This document shows, piece after piece, positions 15,371-24,305 of a stretch of DNA of 32,569 nt (positions are counted from its first letter, which is position 1; every line of letters begins with the position of its first letter). This stretch comes from Duncaniella sp. (GTDB taxonomy: Bacteria; Bacteroidota; Bacteroidia; Bacteroidales; Muribaculaceae): assembly GCA_029052375.1 (NCBI GenBank), contig JAIDJD010000334.1, positions 1 to 32,569 on the forward strand, in the 5' to 3' direction. The translations under genes and the position numbers were made by a program. Below the pieces are notes generated by a model. The model worked only from the letters and a program-made list of their open reading frames with translations. It had not been told where the DNA came from and made no database searches.

Positions 15371-16168
15371 ATGGCCAACGAGATAGACATACATATATCC
15401 AAAGAGCAGGTAGCCGAGCTTCCGACTGTGAAGTTCGAGGGAGACATCACCCTGATAGACAGGCCAGAGGATGTCCGCGAGGCTGTGGCATACCTGCGCT
15501 CCCAGCCCCTGGTGGGTTTCGACACAGAGACCAAGCCCAACTTCCGCAAAGGGATGTCCAACACGGTCTCTCTGATGCAGGTCTCCAGCGAGGAGCGCAG
15601 TTTCCTGTTCAGGCTCAACAAGATAGGATTCTGCGATGAGCTGCGCGAATTCATGGAATGCGAGGATGTCCTCAAGGTGGGGCTCTCGCTCAAGGACGAC
15701 TTCCATATGCTCCACCAGATAGGCAGCTTCGAGCAGGCCAACTTCGTGGAGCTGCAGGACATGGTCAAGGAGTTCCGCATCACAGACGCCTCTCTCCAGA
15801 AGATATACGCCATCCTCTTCGGCGAGCGCATCTCCAAGGCCCAGCGCCTCACCAACTGGGAGGCCGCCACGCTGACGCCCGCCCAGATGGCCTATGCCTC
15901 GCTCGACGCCTGGGCCTGCCAGCGCATCTACCGCCTGCTCGAACAGGGCACATGGAGGCCCGAAGAGTCGCCCTACGCCGTGCCGCACGTCGAGGAGACC
16001 ATCACTCCCGAACAGGCCGAAAAGCGGGCCAGACGCAAGCTCGAGCGCCAGCAGCGCAAGGAGCGCAGGGCCGCGGCCAGAGACGCAGAAGCCACACAGG
16101 CCACACCCGCACGCAAGCGCACCCGACAGCGCAAGAGACCCACTCCCCCGCCACCACCAGCCAACTGA
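15371..16168 (+). CDS. 3'-5' exonuclease, RNase D-like DEDDy domain, with basic tail
   Basis: The 265-aa protein contains a DEDDy exonuclease fold. Motif I is FDTETKP (D51, E53), motif II is VGLSLKDD (D109/D110) and motif III is YASLD (Y175, D179). These residues bind the two catalytic metal ions. There is no HRDC domain, so it is shorter than RNase D. Residues after about 220 are a highly charged helix (EKRARRKLERQQRKERR), then Ala/Thr and a Lys/Arg/Pro-rich end, likely a disordered nucleic-acid-binding tail. RNA processing or degradation is the likely role, but the substrate is not shown by sequence. The FNT gene starts 15 bp downstream and is probably co-transcribed. Confidence 0.9.
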   Translation: MANEIDIHISKEQVAELPTVKFEGDITLIDRPEDVREAVAYLRSQPLVGFDTETKPNFRKGMSNTVSLMQVSSEERSFLFRLNKIGFCDELREFMECEDVLKVGLSLKDDFHMLHQIGSFEQANFVELQDMVKEFRITDASLQKIYAILFGERISKAQRLTNWEAATLTPAQMAYASLDAWACQRIYRLLEQGTWRPEESPYAVPHVEETITPEQAEKRARRKLERQQRKERRAAARDAEATQATPARKRTRQRKRPTPPPPPAN

Positions 16169-16183
16169 CCTCACCAGAAAGCC

Positions 16184-16984
16184 ATGCGCATACTATCACC
16201 CCGCGACATCACAGCCGCGGCCGCCGACGCCGGGGCCGCCAAGGTCCGCCTCACACGGACAGACATCCCGCGCCTCCTGATATCGGCCATGCAGGCCGGA
16301 GCCTTCATCTCGCTCGGAGGCATACTTTCTGTAATCATAGGCTTCGGATTTCCCGAGCTCCAGGCCGCCAATCCCGCCATACAGAAACTGCTGAGCGGGG
16401 CCGCATTCCCCATAGGCCTCATCCTCACCGTGGTCCTCGGCGCCGAGCTCTTCACAGGCAACAATGCCGTACTCATCCCCTCCATGGCCCGCGGAGACCA
16501 CGGCCCCGGACTCACCCTGCTCAACTGGACCCTCGTCTACCTGGGCAATCTGGCCGGCGCGCTCCTCTTCACCTATTTTCTCGTATATCTCTGCGGACTG
16601 ACGGCCTCTGACCCCTACCTGAAGGCCGTCAAGGGGATAGCCGCGGCCAAGGTGTCGATGTCCTGGGGGACAGTCTTCCTCAAAGGCATCGGGGCCAACT
16701 GGTGTGTCTGCCTGGCCGTATGGCTCGCCCTCAGCGCCAAGACGCTGACAGGCAAGGCCCTCGGATGCTGGCTCCCCGTGATGGCCTTCGTGGCCCTCGG
16801 CTACGAACACTGCATAGCCAATATGTTCTTCATACCGCTCGGGATGATGCACGGCGCGGACATCACAGTGATGCAGGCCGTCACAGACAACTTTGTCCCC
16901 TCGACCCTCGGCAACATAGCCGGCGGAGCCATGCTCGTGGGCGCGGCAAGCGCCTACATACACCGGCCGGCGCTGAAAAAGTGA
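16184..16984 (+). CDS. Formate/nitrite transporter (FNT) family channel
   Basis: This 266-aa inner-membrane protein has six hydrophobic helices and FNT signatures: GAELFTGNN at 86-94 (the Omega-loop region), IGANWCVCLAVW near 169-180 and GYEHCIANMFF, which carries the central-pore histidine H209. FNT proteins are pentameric channels for small monovalent anions and their acids (formate, nitrite, hydrosulfide, lactate). Which one is carried here cannot be decided; formate is a common fermentation product in gut Bacteroidales. No pyruvate-formate lyase or nitrite reductase gene is adjacent. The thioredoxin gene starts 60 bp downstream without an obvious promoter. Confidence 0.92.
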   Translation: MRILSPRDITAAAADAGAAKVRLTRTDIPRLLISAMQAGAFISLGGILSVIIGFGFPELQAANPAIQKLLSGAAFPIGLILTVVLGAELFTGNNAVLIPSMARGDHGPGLTLLNWTLVYLGNLAGALLFTYFLVYLCGLTASDPYLKAVKGIAAAKVSMSWGTVFLKGIGANWCVCLAVWLALSAKTLTGKALGCWLPVMAFVALGYEHCIANMFFIPLGMMHGADITVMQAVTDNFVPSTLGNIAGGAMLVGAASAYIHRPALKK

Positions 16985-17044
16985 ACCGCCCGCCCCGCCG
17001 GGACGTTATAGAGGCAGACAACAACCCTTTAAACATCTGCCTGT

Positions 17045-17338
17045 ATGACATACTCAGAAATCACAAGCCGTCCCGGCGTTATCCTTATTGAATTCTATGC
17101 ATCGTGGTGTCCCCACTGCCGCAAGATGATGCCCGTCGTCGAAAAGCTGCGCGATCAGCTCGAAGGGCAGGCAGACGTGGTGAGACTCGATGTGGACTCA
17201 GACACAGAGGCCGCCGAAGAGGCCAAGGCCAACAGCGTCCCCCTCTTCGTCATCTTCAAGGATGGCAAGGAGATGTGGCGCCAGTCGGGCGAAATGGACG
17301 GCCAGGCACTCCTGAGCAAGGTCCAGTCATATCTCTGA
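17045..17338 (+). CDS. Small thioredoxin with CPHC active site
   Basis: This 97-aa single-domain thioredoxin has no signal peptide and is therefore cytosolic. The active site is WCPHC at 21-25, the cis-proline is P66 in SVPLF, and the FKDGKE turn and C-terminal helix are present. Classical thioredoxins have CGPC; CPHC is typical of the more oxidising DsbA, so the redox potential may be higher than usual. The ATG at 17045 is the only sensible start. It is convergent with the regulator gene 59 bp downstream. Confidence 0.9.
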   Translation: MTYSEITSRPGVILIEFYASWCPHCRKMMPVVEKLRDQLEGQADVVRLDVDSDTEAAEEAKANSVPLFVIFKDGKEMWRQSGEMDGQALLSKVQSYL

Positions 17339-17397
17339 GACATCATCCCCTCGGCAGGGAGAGGCCCGGCAGTCTCGCCGCCCCCCCCTCGCGTCGC

Positions 17398-20028
17398 CTA
17401 CTCTTTCTCTTCGGCACCCTTGCGGTAGGCGGTGGGAGTGGTGCCGTGGGCGGCCTTGAAACACTTTCCGAAATAGTTCAGGTCCGAGAAGCCGCAGTCG
17501 TAGGCTATCTCCTTGACAGCCATGCGCGTCTCTCTCAAGAGCTTGGCCGCGTGGTTGAGGCGTGTGCGTCTCATGAAGTCGGCGGGGCTGACGCCCATCA
17601 GCGACTTCATGCGGCGCGTCAGGTTGCTTCGGCTAACGCCGACGGCCTCGGCCATGCCCTCCACGTCGGCCTCGCTGTCGGCCATATGGGCGGTGACGTA
17701 GGCGCTGACAGCCTCCATGAATAGCGTGTCCTGCTCGTCGAGGCCCGTCTCCGGACGGGACTGCGGCGCCGGCTCAGAGACAGCGGGAGCGATGTCCGGC
17801 GCGGCATTGCGCGAGGCAATGGCCAGATAGGCCTCGAGTGTCTCGCGCTGCTTGCGCTTGATGGCCCGTATGTAGAGGCAGGTCCACACCACTCCGCCGG
17901 CGGCGAGCAATATCACCAGCCACATCAGGGCCTTGGCCCATACCGTCTCGTGCCAGCGCGGCACAACCTCAAGCGTCAGCGTCCTTACCGAGCCGGGGAC
18001 AAGGCGTCCCATATGGTCCGTGACCCTCACCTCGGCCGTGTAGATGCCGGGCGCGAGGTCGAAGAGCGTCAGGGTGCGCTCGGGCGCGGGGACGCTCCAC
18101 TGCCCGCCGTTGAGCCTGAAGGAGTAGCGTATGTCTTCGGGACAGCCAAACTCCACGGCCGCGCATCTCAGCGTCAGAGAGCGCTCGGAGGGGCTGAGCA
18201 CAAGCCTCTCCACCGACGGAGGCAGGATGGAGTCGCCGGCGGCTCCGAGGCTGACAGAGGTGAAGTAGACGGGCATCCACGTGCTTCGCGGAAGGGTGTC
18301 GGCCAGATTGACCAGCAGGCCGCCGTGCTCCGTGCCCACGAGCAGGCGCCCGTCGCCGAGCGGCAGGGGCCTCATGTCCGAAAATCTAAGGCGTCCGCGC
18401 CAGTAGGCCGGACCGTATATCACCACCTTGCCGTCGGGCGCCGAGGGGTCGAATGTGAAGAGCGAGCTGAGCCCGGCGGCCACCACACACCCTGAGCCGG
18501 GCAGGGAGGCGAGAGACCTCACCATCCCGAGATTGCGTGTGCGCAGCCAGGGAGCCACCTGCGTGAAGACGGCGCGCCCGAAGGGGTCTCCCTTCATCAG
18601 CGTGATGCCGTTGCTCTCCGTGGCCACGAGCCACGCCGAGTCTGAGAGCTGGAGTATGTCTGTGGTGGCTATGCAGGGGAGCGATTCAGACCGGCCCGGC
18701 TCGGTGAAGTGCAGCACAGACCGCTCCGAGGGGGCCGTGGGGTCGAAGGCGAGGACGCCGCCGGTGGTGGCCACTATCATCAGCGTGTCGGCGCAGAGCA
18801 TGGCCTTGCGGGCCCGCTCCGTGCCCCGGGGTGTGTCGTAGACGCCATGGCCTGGGCGTATGATGCCGCGGCCCATGGTGATGCCTACCAGCCCCTGTGT
18901 GGGATGGTGCAGGATGTCATATACATCGCCGTCGTCCGTATGGGCCACATCACGTCCGGGACGTATGTGGAAGAGCCCCTCGGGCTTGCATCCTGCCCAC
19001 ACACTGCCGTCGGCGTCTCCCTCGAGCGAGTAGACGCTGCGGCCGAACGAGACAAACGTGCGGCTCAGACGGCCGTCGGGACCTACATAGAGCGGGTCTC
19101 CGTCAGGCCCGTCGGGATAGAGGGCTATGGCCTTGCGCTCGGGCTCGGCCACCCACAGACACCCGCCGCCGTCGATAAAGGAGTCGAGTATGCGGCCGTC
19201 GTTGCCTCCCTTGAGCTCGGTGTATGGCAGTGTGCCGAGCTCAAGGCGGTGTGCGCCGAGCTTGCTCCTGAACCACAGGCCTCCGTCGAGGTCGGTGGCA
19301 CAGTAGTATAGCGACGAGTCGGATATGCGCAGGTCGGCCACCTCGACGGGAGGCGCTCCGGCCGAGTCGGCATAGAAGACACGTCCCTCATGGGTCACCA
19401 TCCACTGGTGGCCGCGCGCATCGGGACGTCCGTATGCCTGGTCGGCCATCCTGACCCCGGCAAAGTCTCCGACCTTCTCGCGCCGTCCGCGCTTGGGATA
19501 TACGAGCTTGGGGCGCTCGCGGCTTTCCACCGGGCGCATGGGCCCTACGGCAGGCAGGGCGTACCATCCGCCCTCGCGCAAGCTGACGGCCACGGTGTCG
19601 GCCGTGGCGTTCCAGCGCCAGGCCCGGATGTTGACCGAGCGGCCTATGGCCTGCTCGAATCTCTCGTGGACATCCTCCCACCTGTAGTCGGGCATGGCAA
19701 GGCGCACAAGGCGGTCGTCCACACGTCCCCACACCGAGCTGTCGGCCGCCACATATACGGCGCGGAAGCGCTGTGAGTAACGGCGCACGGTGTCGGCCGT
19801 CTGGGGCCTGATCACGCGGAAGTCATATCCGTCATAGCGGTTGAGGCCGTCCCACGTGGCCAGCCAGACAAAGCCGTCGGGACCGGCGGCAATACCCTTG
19901 ACACTCCTCTGGGACATCCCGTCGGTCTCGTCGTAGAGCCTTGCATGACAGTATGGACGGGCGCCCCGCACGGAAAGAGCGCACGGGAGCAGGCTTAGAA
20001 GCACTATGATCGGCAAGAGATGTTTCAT
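17398..20028 (-). CDS. Membrane-anchored propeller sensor fused to AraC-type DNA-binding domain, no kinase
   Basis: The 876-aa protein has a signal peptide (about 1-22) and a large periplasmic region of two-component-regulator propeller repeats (first GPDGFVWLATWDGLNRYDG). A Y_Y_Y-like beta domain (about 600-690, with RYSFRLNGGQW and FDLAPGIYTAEV) follows, then one membrane helix near 697-722 (LMWLVILLAAGGVVW). A linker of about 45 aa leads to an AraC HTH domain (about 764-876) with typical AVKEIAYDCGFSDLNYFGKCFK and TPTAYR motifs. The outer part is that of hybrid two-component systems that sense glycans, but HisKA, ATPase and receiver domains are all missing. It should therefore act as a one-component regulator tethered to the membrane. 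I chose Met 20028 because the next upstream ATG (20043) overlaps the -7 box. Confidence 0.92.
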   Translation of the reverse strand: MKHLLPIIVLLSLLPCALSVRGARPYCHARLYDETDGMSQRSVKGIAAGPDGFVWLATWDGLNRYDGYDFRVIRPQTADTVRRYSQRFRAVYVAADSSVWGRVDDRLVRLAMPDYRWEDVHERFEQAIGRSVNIRAWRWNATADTVAVSLREGGWYALPAVGPMRPVESRERPKLVYPKRGRREKVGDFAGVRMADQAYGRPDARGHQWMVTHEGRVFYADSAGAPPVEVADLRISDSSLYYCATDLDGGLWFRSKLGAHRLELGTLPYTELKGGNDGRILDSFIDGGGCLWVAEPERKAIALYPDGPDGDPLYVGPDGRLSRTFVSFGRSVYSLEGDADGSVWAGCKPEGLFHIRPGRDVAHTDDGDVYDILHHPTQGLVGITMGRGIIRPGHGVYDTPRGTERARKAMLCADTLMIVATTGGVLAFDPTAPSERSVLHFTEPGRSESLPCIATTDILQLSDSAWLVATESNGITLMKGDPFGRAVFTQVAPWLRTRNLGMVRSLASLPGSGCVVAAGLSSLFTFDPSAPDGKVVIYGPAYWRGRLRFSDMRPLPLGDGRLLVGTEHGGLLVNLADTLPRSTWMPVYFTSVSLGAAGDSILPPSVERLVLSPSERSLTLRCAAVEFGCPEDIRYSFRLNGGQWSVPAPERTLTLFDLAPGIYTAEVRVTDHMGRLVPGSVRTLTLEVVPRWHETVWAKALMWLVILLAAGGVVWTCLYIRAIKRKQRETLEAYLAIASRNAAPDIAPAVSEPAPQSRPETGLDEQDTLFMEAVSAYVTAHMADSEADVEGMAEAVGVSRSNLTRRMKSLMGVSPADFMRRTRLNHAAKLLRETRMAVKEIAYDCGFSDLNYFGKCFKAAHGTTPTAYRKGAEEKE

Positions 20029-20040
20029 GGTGTCTTGCCG

Positions 20041-20048
20041 CAAAATTA
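20041..20048 (-). promoter_or_regulatory. -7 box of the propeller-AraC regulator
   Basis: On minus, TAATTTTG occupies 20041-20048, giving a start of transcription only a few bases before the ATG at 20028. The sequence 20 bp upstream is AT-rich but not TTTG. The leader would be very short or absent. Confidence 0.55.
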
Positions 20049-20090
20049 CGACAGATAAGCATATTTTTATTGTTAAAAATACTTAATTCC

Positions 20091-20121
20091 TTGTGCGGTT
20101 TTCACTTTGTGCGTATCTTTA
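20091..20121 (+). promoter_or_regulatory. Possible promoter of the small HTH gene
   Basis: TTG (20091-20093), 20 bp, then TATCTTTA (20114-20121): one mismatch from the -7 consensus. It lies 57 bp before the ATG at 20178 and diverges from the regulator promoter about 45 bp away. Confidence 0.45.
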
Positions 20122-20177
20122 TCCTGCCGCTCAGCACGGCACACACATACACACAACAGACCAAACGCACACACATC

Positions 20178-20390
20178 ATGCACATTGGCCACCGTATCCA
20201 AGAGGTGCTGAATGAGCAGAGACGCCCGGCCTCGTGGCTTGCATCCGAGATCTTTGTCTCGCGCACCCACATATACAAAATCTTCGAGAAGCCCTCGCTC
20301 GACTGCGTCATGCTCCTGAGAATATCCAGAGCCCTCGACCACGATTTTTTTGCCGAACTAAGCCTCCGCCTGAAGGCTGACGACAGGTGA
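20178..20390 (+). CDS. Small helix-turn-helix protein, XRE-like, 70 aa
   Basis: The protein consists almost only of a helix-turn-helix domain: IGHRIQEVLNEQ, then RPASWLASEIFVSRTHIYKIFEKPSLDCVMLLRISRALDHDFF. This is the pattern of short Cro/C1-type HTH proteins widespread in Bacteroidetes. The frame continues upstream to 20070, but the earlier residues overlap the regulator promoter and look non-coding; the ATG at 20178 begins the conserved domain. It is divergent from the membrane AraC regulator and followed after 137 bp by a lipoprotein gene. Its target is unknown; autoregulation or control of either neighbour is plausible. Confidence 0.85.
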   Translation: MHIGHRIQEVLNEQRRPASWLASEIFVSRTHIYKIFEKPSLDCVMLLRISRALDHDFFAELSLRLKADDR

Positions 20391-20406
20391 CCCACATATG
20401 TGTCGC

Positions 20407-20424
20407 CATTTTGCCGACAAAATG
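20407..20424. other. Perfect hairpin after the small HTH gene
   Basis: CATTTTG (20407-20413) and CAAAATG (20418-20424) flank CCGA, a perfect 7-bp dyad 17 bp after the HTH stop. No T-run follows. It could be a weak terminator or a protein-binding dyad upstream of the lipoprotein promoter. Confidence 0.4.
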
Positions 20425-20472
20425 TATCCTTAGAGGAGACATGGTTTTAGGACTTGTTTAATTTTATTGTAA

Positions 20473-20480
20473 TACCTTTG
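20473..20480 (+). promoter_or_regulatory. -7 box of the small lipoprotein gene
   Basis: TACCTTTG (20473-20480) lies 48 bp before the ATG at 20528. A TTG is present at 20454-20456, but only 16 bp away, so the -33 half is uncertain. Confidence 0.6.
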
Positions 20481-20527
20481 CAATCGTAAACAAACAGTCC
20501 CAAAACAATACCCAATCCAAAGCAACA

Positions 20528-20935
20528 ATGTCAAAAATCTTCAAGACCTTCTTCCTCACCATGATGGTGGCGGCCCTCTGCGCAGGCTTCACCTCCTGCG
20601 GTTCTGACGACGACGAGGACGAGCCCATTAAGGTGACCTCTGTCATAGGCAAGTGGCAGCAGACCAACTCGTACGGCACCACCATCACCATCACCTTCAA
20701 GAAGGACGCCACAGGCAACATCTTCTATCAGTTCACCAGCGGTTCAGACCAGACAGAATACTTCGAATACCGCCTCCAGACAGACTCTGACGGCGACCAG
20801 ACCATATTCATCACCTCTGACGACTGCCAGCTCTCCGGCACCTACGACGTGATACTCACCCCCAGCACCCTTACCCTCTCGACATACATCAGCGGCGAGG
20901 GCAACGTGCAGTACAAGTTCAACAAGGTGAAGTAA
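20528..20935 (+). CDS. Small lipoprotein, lipocalin-like, probably surface exposed
   Basis: The 135-aa protein has a type II signal peptide with lipobox FTSC (Cys near residue 24). The mature start GSDDDEDE is an acidic stretch of the kind that serves as a surface-export signal for Bacteroidetes lipoproteins. The rest is all beta: IGKWQQTNSYGTTITITFK, a Tyr/Phe-rich middle and TYDVILTPSTLTLSTY, resembling lipocalin-like domains that open with GxW. No enzyme motif is visible. It has its own promoter and ends before a GC-rich hairpin and the convergent ettA. The ligand is unknown. Confidence 0.82.
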   Translation: MSKIFKTFFLTMMVAALCAGFTSCGSDDDEDEPIKVTSVIGKWQQTNSYGTTITITFKKDATGNIFYQFTSGSDQTEYFEYRLQTDSDGDQTIFITSDDCQLSGTYDVILTPSTLTLSTYISGEGNVQYKFNKVK

Positions 20936-20972
20936 TCCCTGCCCCGGACAGGCAGACAGACGACAACGAGAG

Positions 20973-20996
20973 AGGCGGCGCCCCGGTGCGCCGCCT
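20973..20996. terminator. GC-rich hairpin between convergent lipoprotein and ettA genes
   Basis: AGGCGGCGC (20973-20981) pairs perfectly with GCGCCGCCT (20988-20996) around a 6-nt loop. There is no T-run on either side, so it is not a textbook terminator, but its position between two gene ends fits a transcription barrier. Confidence 0.5.
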
Positions 20997-21052
20997 ATCA
21001 CGTTGGAATATAGTCGTCCGGCGCAAAGGCCGACCACAGGAGAGGGACAGAA

Positions 21053-22723
<1,671 letters not shown>

Positions 22724-22785
22724 ATATGATATTTGATTGATTTAGAATTTGTAGGCCGATATGGACAGTGTACGGCATAATACGA

Positions 22786-22817
22786 CAAAAGTAATAATAT
22801 TTTGAAAATCCTGCAAA
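22786..22817 (-). promoter_or_regulatory. Promoter of ettA
   Basis: On minus, TTTG (22814-22817), exactly 20 bp, then TACTTTTG (22786-22793): a full consensus match. The leader to the ATG at 22723 is about 55 nt. Confidence 0.8.
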
Positions 22818-22895
22818 TTTTAACCTCCCGGCGCATACGCGCGCTCTGCAAATCGTCGTCCTCGCGGACGCCGACACTGCCTCAATTCTAAATTC

Positions 22896-23819
22896 TCAAT
22901 TCCCCCTGTGGTTCCTCGGATGGTACATGAGTATGTCCTGGCGCAGCACAGAGCGGTCGAGGTGGAGGTAGATCTGGGTGGTGTCTATCGAGGCGTGGCC
23001 CAACATCTGCTGTATGGCCCTGAGATTGGCGCCGCCCTCAAGCAGGTGGGTGGCAAAGGAATGGCGCAGGGTGTGGGGCGATATCACCTTGCGGATGCCC
23101 GCCGCGTCGGCCAGAGCGCGGACTATCTGGAAAACCCTCTGGCGGGTGAGGGCCGTGCCGCGCGACGAGATGAAGAGCGTGTCGCGCGCCGAGGGAGCCA
23201 CACCCATGCGGGCGCGGTCTTTCATCCAGTCGGCTATGCACTCCACAGCGCTCTCGCTCATCGGCACCATCCTCTCCTTGTCGCCCTTGCCGCGCACAAC
23301 AAGATAGCCCTCCGAGGCATAGATTCTTGATATCTCGAGCCCCGTGAGCTCGCTGACGCGGAGTCCGCATCCGTAGAGCACCTCCATCATGGCCCTGTCT
23401 CTGTTGGCCTCGGCCTTCAGCGGGTCTATGGCGTCTATCATGGCGTCTATCTCCTCGACGGTGAGCACCTCGGGCAGACGCAGGCCGAGGCGGGGAGACT
23501 CGAGCAGGGCCGACGGGTCGGACGGGAGATACTCCTCGAGGCAGAGCCAGTGGAAGAACGACTTGGCCGAGGCCACCACACGCGCCTGTGTGCGCGGGGC
23601 TATCCCGAGGTCGTGCAGGTCGCCGAGATAGAGGCGGAGCGTCTCGAGGGTGACATCCCTCAGCCCCGTGCCGCTCTCGGCGAGCCACCCGAGCAGCCTC
23701 CGCAGGTCCGAGATATAGCTGATGCGCGTGTTCTCAGACCGGCCCCTGTCGAGTGTGAGGTTGAGCTCATACTCGCCGAGAGCCTTCTCTATGTCGAGGT
23801 GCCGCAAGTTTTTCTGCAT
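22896..23819 (-). CDS. xerD: Tyrosine recombinase XerD
   Basis: The 307-aa protein has a SAM-like N-terminal domain (about 8-95) and a catalytic domain with all active residues: R154 in CGLRVSEL, K178 in RGKGDKER, H249 and R252 in HTLRHSFATHLL, H275 in LGHASI and the nucleophile Y284 in TTQIYLHLD. Length and motifs are those of chromosomal XerD, which resolves chromosome dimers at dif. The housekeeping context (3 bp after the previous gene, no mobile-element neighbours) supports this over a transposon integrase. The start ATG is at 23819. Confidence 0.92.
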   Translation of the reverse strand: MQKNLRHLDIEKALGEYELNLTLDRGRSENTRISYISDLRRLLGWLAESGTGLRDVTLETLRLYLGDLHDLGIAPRTQARVVASAKSFFHWLCLEEYLPSDPSALLESPRLGLRLPEVLTVEEIDAMIDAIDPLKAEANRDRAMMEVLYGCGLRVSELTGLEISRIYASEGYLVVRGKGDKERMVPMSESAVECIADWMKDRARMGVAPSARDTLFISSRGTALTRQRVFQIVRALADAAGIRKVISPHTLRHSFATHLLEGGANLRAIQQMLGHASIDTTQIYLHLDRSVLRQDILMYHPRNHRGN

Positions 23820-23822
23820 CGT

Positions 23823-24305
23823 TCACGAAAAATTTACCTCAAAGGTCTGCGGGGTGAGGTCGGGGCGCATCACCAGCAGGGCCATCCGCCCGTCTGTCAG
23901 GCAGATGCCGCGGTCTTCGGGCCCGAGCAGGGACCGGCCGGAACAGCGCCGCACAAACACCACGCCGCGCCGCGGAAGGGCCAGCGTCTCAGGGTCGGCG
24001 GCGAGAAAGATGAATGGCTCGGCCTCATGCCCGGGCAAGGACTTGGAAAACCTCACCGTAGAGCGGGCGGCACGGAAGGCCTCGCGCTCGGGAGGTGTCA
24101 GCCTGGTGCCCTCCGGGACTGTGACACAGCGGGGGTCAAACTCGCAGGCAACCCTGAAGAGCATCCTCTCGTAGTCTCCGCAGAGCCGTCCGTATCCATA
24201 CCACACGCATCCGTGGTCGCGCAAGACCCCGGTGACGAGCCTGAAAGCCAGCGGCGAATGTATCCCGTGGCCCTTCGAGCGCCACCAGCGTCCGAGTCTG
24301 CCCAT
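23823..24305 (-). CDS. Unknown protein, 160 aa, possibly degenerate methyltransferase-like
   Basis: I do not recognise a functional family with certainty. The N-terminus RWWRSKGHGIHSPLAFRLVTGVL resembles the opening of a group of Bacteroidetes proteins related to class I SAM-dependent methyltransferases (HGxHSPFxF). No glycine-rich SAM motif is visible in the rest, so it may be a degenerate relative. Later parts are hydrophobic strands (PFIFLAADPETL, GVVFVRR, RMALLVM). The ATG at 24305 overlaps the YfhO stop by one base (TGATG), indicating coupling; the longer frame upstream lies inside that gene. xerD follows after 3 bp. Confidence 0.75.
   Translation of the reverse strand: MGRLGRWWRSKGHGIHSPLAFRLVTGVLRDHGCVWYGYGRLCGDYERMLFRVACEFDPRCVTVPEGTRLTPPEREAFRAARSTVRFSKSLPGHEAEPFIFLAADPETLALPRRGVVFVRRCSGRSLLGPEDRGICLTDGRMALLVMRPDLTPQTFEVNFS

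Noticed and set aside
14621..16174. 517-aa minus-strand open frame over bioD and the exonuclease gene
   Set aside because: It spans two well-supported plus-strand genes and their promoter region; low-complexity translation.
20070..20177. Longer N-terminus of the small HTH protein
   Set aside because: The extra 36 codons cover the divergent promoter region and do not resemble an HTH family extension.
22896..23819. Integrase of a mobile element
   Set aside because: Length, full catalytic set and a housekeeping operon position fit chromosomal XerD; no direct repeats or element genes flank it.
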